A DNA stretch of 64,000 bases from an uncultured bacterium (GCA_902776645.1 CACYQT010000006.1:1-64000); one strand, 5' to 3'; counted from the stretch's first letter, positions 34,893 to 43,276 are shown. A program made the numbers and translations. Notes: generated from the sequence alone by a model not told the origin.

Positions 34893-35182
34893 CATCAGTA
34901 TGATGATTCCTTGAAGAAACTGATTGCCAGCAAGAATGATGGCGATGTGAAAATCATGTGGCATGGTGAATGCAGATTGGATATCGATGCACTCACAGCG
35001 GTTTTCTGAAAATTTTGCCTGTTTTTAGGAATAGACATCAATATATTCCACAAGATTCCTTCCACAAACTTGTCGTGACTGGCGACAATCAGCCATTCTA
35101 TACGGACTACGACGGCATTTCATACGTCGGTATCATTCAGTTTCTCTTGGATAAGTCCATCCTTTCAAGACAGATGGACTGA
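34893..35182 (+). pseudogene. Remnant of an unidentified gene broken by a frameshift
   Basis: Two coding-like pieces lie in different frames. 34893-35006 reads HQYDDSLKKLIASKNDGDVK then IMWHGECRLDIDALTAVF. About 35028-35182 reads RHQYIPQDSFHKLVVTGDN then QPFYTDYDG and so on to DKSILSRQMD. HQY ... DSL/DSF ... KL appears in both, suggesting repeats within the original protein. No family is recognised. Nothing else is visible in 34826-35384 apart from the hairpin at 35199. Confidence 0.35.
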
Positions 35183-35198
35183 AAAGGTTTTACAGAAT

Positions 35199-35240
35199 CC
35201 GTTTCAAAGCAAGGTGGAAATCTACCTTGCTTTGAAACGG
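35199..35240. repeat. Perfect 17-bp inverted repeat (hairpin)
   Basis: CCGTTTCAAAGCAAGGT (35199-35215) and its exact complement (35224-35240) flank an 8-base loop. No T-run follows on either strand, so it is not a classical intrinsic terminator. It lies 16 bases after the gene remnant and 145 bases after-stream of the flavodoxin reductase on the opposite strand. Confidence 0.75.
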
Positions 35241-35384
35241 AAAAGGACATCTGCCATGGCTACCAGATTTCGGGTACTGGCTTGATTGTCGTCCTGTTTA
35301 AGTCCCTTTAGGCCACTATAAAATCATCTAAGTTATTTTCTATAAAGCCTTAAACAATAAAAAGTGTTTCATCAACGCGGAGCG

Positions 35385-36041
35385 TCAGATTTCTTTTCCA
35401 AGCCGATAGGCGTGTTCGGGATATTCCGTATGCAGGATCGAGCCGGCTGTCCAGACGCCAGGAGCGATGACCTGCCCCGCATCCGTCCATCCCAAGTACT
35501 TCAGCAGCACGTCATAATGGGATTTGATCGGCACCGCCTCCGAAGCGGCAGTGTTGGCATAGGTCATCAGCAAAACGGCCTTTTTGGGCACATGGATCTG
35601 GCCATTGATTGCATAGAAACGGTCGATGACCGCTTTGAGCTGCGATGAAATTCCGAAATAGTACATCGGCGTGGCGAACACGACGCAATCCGCGTCGATG
35701 ATGTGCTTGCGCACAAATTCGAAATCATCCTTGAAGGTGCAAGGGCCGTTCATGCCGCAGGAGTTGCACGCGATGCACGGATGGACTTTCTTGAACGCCG
35801 CGTCAAACCGTTCAACCGTATGCCCCGCCTCTTCCGCACCCTTGATGAAATGGTTGGCCAGCGTGGCGGAATTGCCTTTTTTACGAGGGCTTCCTGTGAG
35901 AACAAGTATCTTCATCTTCTGTCTCCCATGGTTTTCATGATCTTTCGCAGGCGTTTGGATGTTTTCGGCCCCAAGAGCGGCGGCACTGGCGGCTCCGGCC
36001 GTGGCCACCGCCAGATTTTTGATGAATTCACGGCGGTTCAT
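35385..36041 (-). CDS. Flavodoxin-fold NADPH-dependent FMN reductase with Tat signal
   Basis: The start at 36041 follows GGAAAGGA by 5 bases and opens with MNRREFIKNLAVATAGAA, a twin-arginine leader. The product has 218 residues. KILVLTGSPRKKGNSATL is the FMN phosphate loop. The motif CIACNSCGMNGPC adds a Cys cluster seen in iron-sulfur-flavoprotein-like reductases. FATPMYYFGISSQLKAVIDR is also typical. It probably reduces quinones, azo or nitro compounds in the periplasm after Tat export with cofactor. Last gene of the TetR operon 39663-35385. Confidence 0.85.
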   Translation of the reverse strand: MNRREFIKNLAVATAGAASAAALGAENIQTPAKDHENHGRQKMKILVLTGSPRKKGNSATLANHFIKGAEEAGHTVERFDAAFKKVHPCIACNSCGMNGPCTFKDDFEFVRKHIIDADCVVFATPMYYFGISSQLKAVIDRFYAINGQIHVPKKAVLLMTYANTAASEAVPIKSHYDVLLKYLGWTDAGQVIAPGVWTAGSILHTEYPEHAYRLGKEI

Positions 36042-36056
36042 GTTCATCCTTTCCAA

Positions 36057-37094
36057 TTATTTGGTTGCTTCCGCATATGCGGCGTCATCGACAGGCTCGC
36101 ACCATTCGTTGGACTGCTCCGTTCCAGGCACTTCCAGCGCGATATGCTGGAACCATGAATCCGGTGCGGCGCCATGCCAGTGCTTGACTCCTGCAGGGAT
36201 GTTCACCGTGTCGCCTTTCTCCAGACGGCGCGGCGGCTTGCCCCATTCCTGATAGTAGCCGACGCCGGCGGTGACGATGAGAATCTGGCCACCGCCTGTC
36301 TTGGCGTGGTGGATGTGCCAGTTGTTGCGGCAACCAGGCTCGAACGTGACACCGAAAGCGGGAACCTGATCCAGCGTCAGTTTGTGCAGATAACTGTTGC
36401 CGATGAAGTACTTGGCAAAGCCCGTATTGAGGTTGCCGACGGGAATCGGAGACCAGTCAGCCGGAAGCTGCTCAGGCTTGGCGGGACGCTGGACGCGGGC
36501 GACGATGGCCGCGGCCTGCGCATCCGTCACGCCGTTGATTTTGCCGATGGCGATGTGCGCCGTCATCTGCGGTTTTGTTTCAGGACGCGCAGCCAACGCG
36601 GCGATCGTCGCCAATTCGCGTGTCCGCCAGTCCATGTTGTCACGTGCGAAAATGTCGCCGAAAAGATGCGCCTTCAGATATTCGTCCAGTTGCGGATGGA
36701 AGTCGAAGAGAGCGCCTTTGACGGGAGCGCCGCAGAGCTTCGTCTGATTGGCGGTGCCGAAATCGATGGATTTTCCCTGCGGCGGCGGATTCGGGGCCGC
36801 GCCGAGAGCAGGCTTCTTTTCTCCAGCGACTTTCATCAGCGTGGCCGCCGCGTTCAAGGCGCGCGGAAAGCCGCAATACGCATAGAGCTGTCCAACCAGT
36901 TCCTTTGCTTCATTCAGCGTAAGGCCATTGTCGAAGCCCATGTTCAGGGCATTGGCGAGAGCGGTCTGGTCGCCGCGCGCCGTGGCGGCGGACAAATCGA
37001 CGATGGCGAGTTCTTTTGTGGTAAGCGTGTTGTCCATGGCGAATACTCCTTGAAGAGTCAAGATGACGGTGACAAGTGTGATTAGTTTTTTCAT
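36057..37094 (-). CDS. Exported carboxymuconolactone decarboxylase-like / cupin fusion
   Basis: The protein has 345 residues with a signal peptide (MKKLITLVTVILTLQGVFA). Residues 30-95 and 125-205 have the helical pattern of the CMD/AhpD family (LNEAKELVGQLYAYCGFPRA; WRTRELATIAALAA). Residues 235-335 are a cupin with metal ligands in NNWHIHHAKTGGGQ and HWHGAAPD. The start overlaps the amidohydrolase stop by ATGA. Such proteins act on aromatic or quinone-derived compounds or as peroxide-related reductants. The operon around it points to redox detoxification, which is inferred. Confidence 0.83.
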   Translation of the reverse strand: MKKLITLVTVILTLQGVFAMDNTLTTKELAIVDLSAATARGDQTALANALNMGFDNGLTLNEAKELVGQLYAYCGFPRALNAAATLMKVAGEKKPALGAAPNPPPQGKSIDFGTANQTKLCGAPVKGALFDFHPQLDEYLKAHLFGDIFARDNMDWRTRELATIAALAARPETKPQMTAHIAIGKINGVTDAQAAAIVARVQRPAKPEQLPADWSPIPVGNLNTGFAKYFIGNSYLHKLTLDQVPAFGVTFEPGCRNNWHIHHAKTGGGQILIVTAGVGYYQEWGKPPRRLEKGDTVNIPAGVKHWHGAAPDSWFQHIALEVPGTEQSNEWCEPVDDAAYAEATK

Positions 37095-38473
37095 GGCTGT
37101 TTCCTGAAGATTTTGTTCATGTTCGGGGCGTCCAGGGGATTCATCGGTACAAGATCCAAGGACTTGACCATGTGCAGCGTCCCTTCTTTGTATTTTTTGA
37201 AATGCGGCGTGTTGAGATGGAATTTATAGGCGGCTTCGTCGCGGTAGATTTCGACAATACGGATCAGATTCGGCGTCTCCTTGCGTTGCATCGGGAAGAT
37301 GCAGATGACGCCGGGCTCCTTCGCGACGGATTCAGCCCCCACGGTAGATGCGGCGGCAAGATATTCCTGCAGGTACTGGGGGAAGATCTCAAGTTCCGCG
37401 ATGCGTGTAAGCATCTCCCCCGCAGGATTCTGCGGGATGGCGGCGGCTTGCTCTTTTTCGATGTTGAAAAGACGCAGGGCATTGCCGCCCAAAATGCCTT
37501 CCGCCATCGGCTGCAACTGCGGATCCGCCTCCAGTTCGGCACGGAAGCGGAAAAGATTCGCCGCCAGTGCATTTGCGGGCGCATACGGGAAATCGGAGCC
37601 GTAGAGGATGTGGTCCGCCGTCGTGATTTCGAGCAGCTTGCGGATGCTTTCGGCATTGGCGGAGCCTGCCAGATCGAACCACAGCGACTTCATGTTCGCA
37701 TCCCAGTCGATCTCATCCGCCAGTCCCTTGGCGCGGACGATGGGATGGACGGCCTTCATTCTCGGCAATGCCAGTGACAGAAACGCCCCCGCATGGGGGA
37801 CCACAAAGCGGATGTCCGGATAACGGGCCGGCACGTTCCGCGCAAAGAGCCGTGCCAACGCGCGCGTGGTCTCCGCCGTGTATTCATACATCGCCAACGG
37901 CAGTCTTTCCGCCAACTTTGAATTGAACGGCTCCGGACGATGCGGATGGAGGATCACGACCGCCTTCAGCTTGTGCAAAGCCTCCATCAGCGGGTCGAGT
38001 TCAGGCGCGCCCAGATATAGGCCACGCGCATTGGTCGGAAGCTTGACGCCCGCCGCGCCCAGCGTTCCCAACGTCCGTTTTGCCTCCGCAATTGCCTCGG
38101 TGACAGACGGCAACGGCAGCGTGGCGCACCACAGGATCCGCCCTTGGGACGCCGTGGCCAAAGCGGCGATTTCATCGTTCATCGCACGGCAGATCGACAC
38201 GCTTTCGGCATCATCGCCGAAATGCGGCTGCGGGGCCGTCGACGTCAATACAGTTGTTCCGATTCCGGCCTGTCCCATGAAATCGTGAAGCGCCTTGGGC
38301 GACCATTCCGGAATCGGATAGAGTTCGTCCATCTGCGCATTGTGCTTTTTCACCAGTTCCAGATAGCCGTCCGTAGTGAAATGGCTATGCACGTCCACGA
38401 CCAATGTCTCGGTGGCGGATAGCGCAATGGCGGCCATCGTGCTCATCGTCAGCAGAAGTGTTCGCATATCCAT
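37091..38473 (-). CDS. Exported amidohydrolase with C-terminal antibiotic-biosynthesis-monooxygenase domain
   Basis: The protein has 460 residues behind AAGGAG and a signal peptide (MDMRTLLLTMSTMAAIALSA). Residues 25-345 are an amidohydrolase/decarboxylase TIM barrel: VDVHSHF supplies two metal His, ILHPHRPE and VVPHAGAF further His, and LYGSDFPYAPA the late Asp. Residues about 355-455 are an ABM-type ferredoxin-like domain (EPGVICIFPMQRKE, YRDEAAYKFHLNTPHFKKY). Fusion of a decarboxylase-type hydrolase with a putative quinol monooxygenase is unusual. It may process aromatic acids or quinones. Confidence 0.85.
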   Translation of the reverse strand: MDMRTLLLTMSTMAAIALSATETLVVDVHSHFTTDGYLELVKKHNAQMDELYPIPEWSPKALHDFMGQAGIGTTVLTSTAPQPHFGDDAESVSICRAMNDEIAALATASQGRILWCATLPLPSVTEAIAEAKRTLGTLGAAGVKLPTNARGLYLGAPELDPLMEALHKLKAVVILHPHRPEPFNSKLAERLPLAMYEYTAETTRALARLFARNVPARYPDIRFVVPHAGAFLSLALPRMKAVHPIVRAKGLADEIDWDANMKSLWFDLAGSANAESIRKLLEITTADHILYGSDFPYAPANALAANLFRFRAELEADPQLQPMAEGILGGNALRLFNIEKEQAAAIPQNPAGEMLTRIAELEIFPQYLQEYLAAASTVGAESVAKEPGVICIFPMQRKETPNLIRIVEIYRDEAAYKFHLNTPHFKKYKEGTLHMVKSLDLVPMNPLDAPNMNKIFRKQP

Positions 38474-38481
38474 AACTCTCC

Positions 38482-39024
38482 TTATTGGTTCATCTTCCGG
38501 CAGTCTCCGACCTTTCCGCCCGTGACAAAATAGGAATAGGTCTGGAACTCGAAGAGCACGGGTTTGAAGACATGGTAGCTGATCTTGCCGTTTTCGTTCA
38601 GAATCCCTTCGTCCGCGTAGGTGGCGAGTATCTTGCAGATGAAATGGTCAAATTTCTCCAGTTCATAGTTGCCGTCCACTTCGCATTCGATGGAGACTTT
38701 TGCCGCGTCGATAAGCGGCGTCCCATGCTCGCCCATCGTATAGGCGAACGCTTGCGACTTGTCGGTCTTGTGGCCGCTGATGCATCCCATGCGATCGGCC
38801 TCCTTCAGCCACGATTCGTCCACGACGTTGACGGAAAGCTTCTTCGTCTCGCGGATGCCCTTGTTGATGTAGTGGGCCTGCACAAGCGACACCATCAGAT
38901 GGCTGTGCGCGACAGTTCCCGCATGGGCGACCAGCGTCCAAGTGGGCTTGCCGTCCACCATCGCTCCGACGACGATGACGGGTACGGGATAGAGAGCCAA
39001 CGAAGGTCCGATGTTCTTTTTCAT
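38482..39024 (-). CDS. Flavin reductase family protein (FMN-binding split barrel)
   Basis: The protein has 180 residues. AAGGAGA precedes the ATG. LALYPVPVIVVGAMVDGKP and SHLMVSLVQAHYINKGIRET match flavin-reductase-like FMN-binding proteins. The C-terminus (FKPVLFEFQTYSYFVTGGKV) is the usual end. It probably binds FMN and passes electrons from NAD(P)H to partner oxygenases or substrates. First structural gene after the TetR regulator, 18 bp downstream. Confidence 0.85.
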   Translation of the reverse strand: MKKNIGPSLALYPVPVIVVGAMVDGKPTWTLVAHAGTVAHSHLMVSLVQAHYINKGIRETKKLSVNVVDESWLKEADRMGCISGHKTDKSQAFAYTMGEHGTPLIDAAKVSIECEVDGNYELEKFDHFICKILATYADEGILNENGKISYHVFKPVLFEFQTYSYFVTGGKVGDCRKMNQ

Positions 39025-39042
39025 TTCTGCTTGTCTCCTTAA

Positions 39043-39663
39043 TCAATTGTTGAAAAAATTCATGATAAATCGAAAGATGATGTCTTTTGCCGTCTGCAGT
39101 TCGAAATCCACGTCCGCCTGTTCCATCGCCTTCTTCTGTTTCTCAGTTACCTCCGTATAGGGGTAGATGCCGAACATGAACGGGAAGAAGGCGTAGATGA
39201 AATCCCGTATCTGGCCGCCTGTCATGTCCGGACGGAACTTCAGCAGAAGCCGTCTCACGTTCTCCATCGCTTTACCATAGGAGTGCTTGAAGCGTGTCAG
39301 GCATTCCAGACGGCTGTTGGCCTCCATGTCGTAAAGGTTCATCGACAACAACTTCAGCAGTTGCGGACGCTCCGCCAAGGATTTCGCCAGTTTCTCCGCC
39401 AACGCATGGCCGGAAAGGCTCCGCTTCCCCCTGTGGATTTCCTCAAGCGCATCATTCCAACGATCGTACTCCCGCTCGAACAGCGCGAGGAATATCTCCT
39501 CCTTCGTGGCGAAATAGTTGTAGATGGACGGACGCGAGAAGGAGGTCTCCTCGCTGATCTCCTTCAATGTGATTTCTCGGAAGGACATCGTCTTGTACAG
39601 CTTCTCGCATGCATTGACGATCTCCTCGCGTCTGGTTGTCGTTGTTTTTTCTGAAATGGCCAT
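39043..39663 (-). CDS. TetR family transcriptional regulator
   Basis: The ATG at 39663 lies 7 bases after AGAGGA. The open frame continues upstream through the operator region, so the shorter form (206 residues) is chosen. The helix-turn-helix is ITLKEISEETSFSRPSIYNYF near residues 30-50. The C-terminal 150 residues are the helical ligand-binding domain. It heads the redox operon, and two TGACA-N3-TGTCA palindromes stand just upstream, so it is probably an autoregulated repressor responding to an aromatic or quinone-type inducer. Confidence 0.9.
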   Translation of the reverse strand: MAISEKTTTTRREEIVNACEKLYKTMSFREITLKEISEETSFSRPSIYNYFATKEEIFLALFEREYDRWNDALEEIHRGKRSLSGHALAEKLAKSLAERPQLLKLLSMNLYDMEANSRLECLTRFKHSYGKAMENVRRLLLKFRPDMTGGQIRDFIYAFFPFMFGIYPYTEVTEKQKKAMEQADVDFELQTAKDIIFRFIMNFFNN

Positions 39664-39681
39664 GGTCAATCCTCTGGTATC

Positions 39682-39694
39682 TGACATCGTGTCA
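39682..39694. promoter_or_regulatory. TetR operator candidate 1
   Basis: TGACATCGTGTCA is a perfect 5-3-5 palindrome, 19 bases upstream of the chosen TetR start. It shares its arms exactly with the second site at 39716, 34 bases away centre to centre. Confidence 0.65.
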
Positions 39695-39715
39695 CATGAA
39701 TAATTTAATTCTTGT

Positions 39716-39728
39716 TGACACTGTGTCA
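39716..39728. promoter_or_regulatory. TetR operator candidate 2
   Basis: TGACACTGTGTCA repeats the TGACA/TGTCA arms of the site at 39682. Paired sites ahead of a tetR gene are usual for autoregulated repressors. No other binding motif is seen in the 254-base gap up to the flavodoxin gene. Confidence 0.65.
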
Positions 39729-39917
39729 AATCTTTTCAAAAAAATGACCGTCGAGGCTTGGAATCGAATGGCTTTCCCCTAACCGCCTGTGTGTTTTCAT
39801 TTAAGAAAAGGCCCTTTCCCTATTCAGTACTTTTGATGTAGCCAAGGCAGTCTCAAACAGGTTTCGCACCCACACAGACGATTTCCATGCCTTCGCGGCG
39901 AAGACAATGATGACTCC

Positions 39918-40520
39918 CTATTTCAGTTTGCCCAGTTTCTTCAGCCAGCCTTCCACGGCGGTCTTGACGGCGGCCGCATCCTTCTGGGCGACATGGCCGT
40001 AGATGGCCAGACCGTCCTGTTCGACTTTCGCCTTCGGGAAGACTTTCGCAAGTTTTTTGGCCGTGGCGCCAAGGCCGGAGCCTTCGTGGGTGCAGAACGG
40101 CAGGATGGTCTTGCCGTCAACTTTCGCTTTCTCTAACAATGTATAGACGACCATCGGAACATCGCCCCACCAGTTTGGATAACCAAGATAGATGGTGTCG
40201 TATTTAGACAAATCAGGGGCAGTCCCCAGGAAGGCGGGGCGGGCCTTCGTCTGCACTTCCTTCTTCGCACGGGCGATGCATTCATTGTAGTTGACGGGAT
40301 ATTTGTCAGCCTCCTTGACCTCAAAGATGTCGGAACCCGTCATGGCCGCGACGACTTTGGCGACCTTGGCGGTATTGCCTTCCTTGATGACGCCGACGGA
40401 GTAGTTCTCGCCTGTGCGGGAGAAGTAGATGACAATGGATTTCGCCGTCTCGGCGGCGTTGATCGACGACATGGATAGCATGAGAATTCCTCCTAAAAAC
40501 AGTTTGGTGATGTTACGCAT
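39918..40520 (-). CDS. Exported flavodoxin
   Basis: AAGGAGA before the ATG at 40520 gives 200 residues. The frame upstream runs into the TetR gene and is not real. There is a signal peptide (MRNITKLFLGGILMLSMSSI). IVIYFSRTGENYSVG is the flavodoxin phosphate loop. DTIYLGYPNWWGDVPMVVYT is the second FMN loop. It is of the flavodoxin_4 type. Exported flavodoxins of this type probably serve periplasmic electron transfer. It is 65 bp downstream of a second TetR gene. Confidence 0.88.
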   Translation of the reverse strand: MRNITKLFLGGILMLSMSSINAAETAKSIVIYFSRTGENYSVGVIKEGNTAKVAKVVAAMTGSDIFEVKEADKYPVNYNECIARAKKEVQTKARPAFLGTAPDLSKYDTIYLGYPNWWGDVPMVVYTLLEKAKVDGKTILPFCTHEGSGLGATAKKLAKVFPKAKVEQDGLAIYGHVAQKDAAAVKTAVEGWLKKLGKLK

Positions 40521-40585
40521 GATTTGTCTCCTTGATTGTTGTAGTTCAAAGGTTTTTCTGATGTCTTTTGCTTTAAATTTATAGA

Positions 40586-41203
40586 TTATGGGATATACGG
40601 TTCCAATGCTTTGGTCAACATGATATGAAGGTAGTCGTCCGTCTTCATGGAACCGACCACCGCGCCGTTCGACATGCACCAAGCCAGCATGAGCCCGTAA
40701 AGTTCCGCGTTGATGAAAAGGGCCAGATCGTCCACTGGCGTTTCCGCCTTGAGCAATCCGCACGTCACGCCTTCCTGAAGGATGGATTGCAACGTGCGGA
40801 CGTCGAAGGTGTATTTTGTGTCATCCTCCTTGCTGTAGCACATCCGCTGCGGCGCCACATTGTTGCGGATCCACTGGCGCGTAATCTCCAGCCCATAGTC
40901 CTCAATGCCCTTCATGAACTCATGGCAGTAGTAGGCCAGCCGATCCAGAATGCCCTTTTCCGTCATTCCGTTCACGATTTGCGCCAAATGATAGAAGTCG
41001 TAGTCCTCAAGACCCTCGACGATATCCTCCTTCCTTTTGAAATAGACGTAGAAACTGCCCACCGCGACACCCGCCTCCTTCGCGATGTCAGCCACGGTTA
41101 TTTCTGAAAAATCCTTGTCGTACAATAACTTCCGCGCAGCGATGAGGAGACGTTTGCGCGTCTCCATTGCCGCTTTTTGCCGATTGGTCAACTCTTGCTT
41201 CAT
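40586..41203 (-). CDS. TetR/AcrR family transcriptional regulator
   Basis: The protein has 205 residues with AGGAGG before the ATG. The helix-turn-helix ITVADIAKEAGVAVGSFYVYF is clear. The C-terminal part is the helical sensor domain. It precedes the exported flavodoxin on the same strand, so it most likely controls that gene and itself. Two direct-repeat palindromes (TGAATCATATTCA, TGAATCATGTTCA) lie 43-69 bases upstream of the start. Confidence 0.9.
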   Translation of the reverse strand: MKQELTNRQKAAMETRKRLLIAARKLLYDKDFSEITVADIAKEAGVAVGSFYVYFKRKEDIVEGLEDYDFYHLAQIVNGMTEKGILDRLAYYCHEFMKGIEDYGLEITRQWIRNNVAPQRMCYSKEDDTKYTFDVRTLQSILQEGVTCGLLKAETPVDDLALFINAELYGLMLAWCMSNGAVVGSMKTDDYLHIMLTKALEPYIP

Positions 41204-41245
41204 GCCATGCCTCCTATGGTGATTTGAGTCTAATATATCACTCGA

Positions 41246-41272
41246 TGAATCATATTCAATGAATCATGTTCA
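41246..41272. promoter_or_regulatory. Tandem TetR operator candidates
   Basis: TGAATCATATTCA (41246-41258, perfect palindrome) and TGAATCATGTTCA (41260-41272, one arm mismatch) lie one base apart, centres 14 bases apart. They are upstream of the TetR gene at 40586-41203. Confidence 0.6.
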
Positions 41273-41389
41273 AAAAATCCATTTTTTTTCTGGAGGATTG
41301 TCCTGTCCCGCCTCTTTTTCCAAAAACAAAAGGCATAGGCCGACACTGCCATTTTCCGCTTTCATGCCTTCTCCATCCATACGATTCCA

Positions 41390-41418
41390 TTGAATTATAT
41401 TGACATTATTACTATAGT
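41390..41418 (+). promoter_or_regulatory. Sigma-70-like promoter of the 41464 gene
   Basis: TTGAAT (41390-41395), a 17-base AT-rich spacer and TATAGT (41413-41418). A start near 41425 would give a leader of about 40 bases before the ATG at 41464. The ATPase promoter at 51777 uses the same TTGAAT box and 17-base spacing. Confidence 0.55.
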
Positions 41419-41463
41419 ATTAGTAAAGACGTGCCCCTATCGCCCCATTTCCAATCCTTCACC

Positions 41464-43248
41464 ATGGCCCCTGAACTCAACTTCTATCTCAACGGCAAAT
41501 CGCTGTCAACCATCGTCATCGACGAAAACGCGACGGAACTGACCGCCTACGCCGCTACCGAACTGCAGAAATATCTGCGGAAGTCGTTTGGCCGCACACC
41601 GGATATCAAACGCGGTGCTCCGTCGGCAGGCTGTTTTCATCTTGTGCAACGTCCTTTTCCAGACGACGGCAAATTATTTGACCGCACGATGATAAAAGAC
41701 CGCGGCGACTGGCTGGAGCTTGCCGGTGAAAATCCCATCTCCGTCCTGTATGCCGTCTATGATTTTCTCAAATCATGTCTTGGAATCCGTTTCTTCGCGG
41801 CTGGGGAAGCATTTGAATACGTTCCGCAGACAGTGGCCTTCAGCCTGCCGAATGGCTTCCAGGAGGAATTTGGCTCCGCCTTTGAAATCCGCGATTTCGT
41901 CAACAGGACGAACAGTCCGGACGTCCTTTCCTTCGCCGTCAAAAACCGCATCAACACGATTCTCGGATGCGGGCCATGGAAGGACGGTTCCGAAAACTGC
42001 AGCTATGAAAACGCACGCCTCATCCATTCCTACGGGCTGAAGGTCCGCGGCCCGGGCCATAGCTGGAAGCATTTCGTCCCCAGCAACTTGCTCTTCAAAG
42101 AACATCCGGAATACTTTCCCATGAAGGATGGCCGCCGCCAGCCGAACGGCCGCACCGCCTGCTTCTCCAATCCGGAGGTCCGGGAGATTTTCCGCGACAA
42201 TCTTCGTGTCTATCTTGAAGACCACCCCTATTGGGACATTTTCGCCTTCTGGGCGGAGGATCTGCCGGACATGCAATACTGCCAATGCCCTGAATGCTCC
42301 AAACGCTCGACGACGGACTGGTATCTGACGCTTGCGAACGAAGCCGCAGAAGTCGTGGCGGAAGTCCTTCCAAATGCGAAGTTTGAATTCATCGTCTATC
42401 AAGGCACGAACAATCCGCCAAAGACGATTCAAAAACTTTTCCACGATGGCGAAAACATGCTTGTCAATTTCTGTTTCGGACAGACGCGCGACTTGTTCAC
42501 GCCGTTCGCGGAGAGAAAACACACAAACGACGGCCTGTTCGAAATCTACGGCAATTGGCGGACATTCCTGCGCAATGTCGGCTACAAAGGCAAGACGATG
42601 CTCATGGAATACTACAATCTCTGCGAATATCCGGACACGGGACCATGTGGCCGCGCCCTGATGTGGCCGTTGGAGGTCATGCAACAGGATATCCAATTCT
42701 ATCTGCGCGACGGTCTGAACGGTCTTGGCGCCTTCACGGGATTCGATCGCCTTGCCTTCCCATCCCCTTGGAAACATTGGGCTTGGATCAATCTCTGGAC
42801 GGATCCGAATCTCAATTTGGAAACACTGAAAACACAATTCCTCCAAGAATACTATGAAGAAAACGCCCAAGCCGTCGGCACCTATTTCCAAAAGCTTGAA
42901 AAGGTCATGTTCACAAAGCTTTCAGAAGCCAATCTATCTGAACTGGAAGGACTTGGAGCAATGCTTGCCGGCCTTTCCGGCGAACGGACCGACATCATCC
43001 GCGTCCATCTGCGACTGGCGATCATCGTCAAGCATCTCCATTGGGCCTTCCAATGCGACGATCGCACTGCCTTCGAAGAATGGAAAAAGCGCCATCTTGC
43101 TTTCCAGCAGGAAAATGCAACGCTACTCGCCAAAATGACGGCCCCCTTCCCCATGCTTTGGTTCGGTTTCCTTCTCAACCGAATCGGCTGGCTTCCCGAC
43201 GGAACAAAACGGAAAATCCGCCCCGGAACTGAAGAAACATTGTTATAA
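41464..43248 (+). CDS. DUF4838 protein (no signal peptide)
   Basis: The product has 594 residues from the ATG at 41464. A GTG at 41431 is possible but would lie almost at the transcription start. No ribosome site is visible for either. The alpha-glucuronidase-like N-domain is ATELTAYAATELQKYLRKSFG. The DUF4838 core includes FAFWAEDLPDMQYCQCPEC and a central SWKHFVPSNLLFKEHPEYF. No signal peptide is seen, unlike the other two members here. It is followed after 28 bp by the large glycosidase, so they probably work on the same glycan. Confidence 0.82.
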   Translation: MAPELNFYLNGKSLSTIVIDENATELTAYAATELQKYLRKSFGRTPDIKRGAPSAGCFHLVQRPFPDDGKLFDRTMIKDRGDWLELAGENPISVLYAVYDFLKSCLGIRFFAAGEAFEYVPQTVAFSLPNGFQEEFGSAFEIRDFVNRTNSPDVLSFAVKNRINTILGCGPWKDGSENCSYENARLIHSYGLKVRGPGHSWKHFVPSNLLFKEHPEYFPMKDGRRQPNGRTACFSNPEVREIFRDNLRVYLEDHPYWDIFAFWAEDLPDMQYCQCPECSKRSTTDWYLTLANEAAEVVAEVLPNAKFEFIVYQGTNNPPKTIQKLFHDGENMLVNFCFGQTRDLFTPFAERKHTNDGLFEIYGNWRTFLRNVGYKGKTMLMEYYNLCEYPDTGPCGRALMWPLEVMQQDIQFYLRDGLNGLGAFTGFDRLAFPSPWKHWAWINLWTDPNLNLETLKTQFLQEYYEENAQAVGTYFQKLEKVMFTKLSEANLSELEGLGAMLAGLSGERTDIIRVHLRLAIIVKHLHWAFQCDDRTAFEEWKKRHLAFQQENATLLAKMTAPFPMLWFGFLLNRIGWLPDGTKRKIRPGTEETLL

Positions 43249-43276
43249 TCCATAACTTCCAGAATAATCTCCCACT

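Noticed and set aside
40521-40763. N-terminal extension of the exported flavodoxin
   Set aside because: It runs into the TetR gene; a good ribosome site and signal peptide mark the start at 40520.
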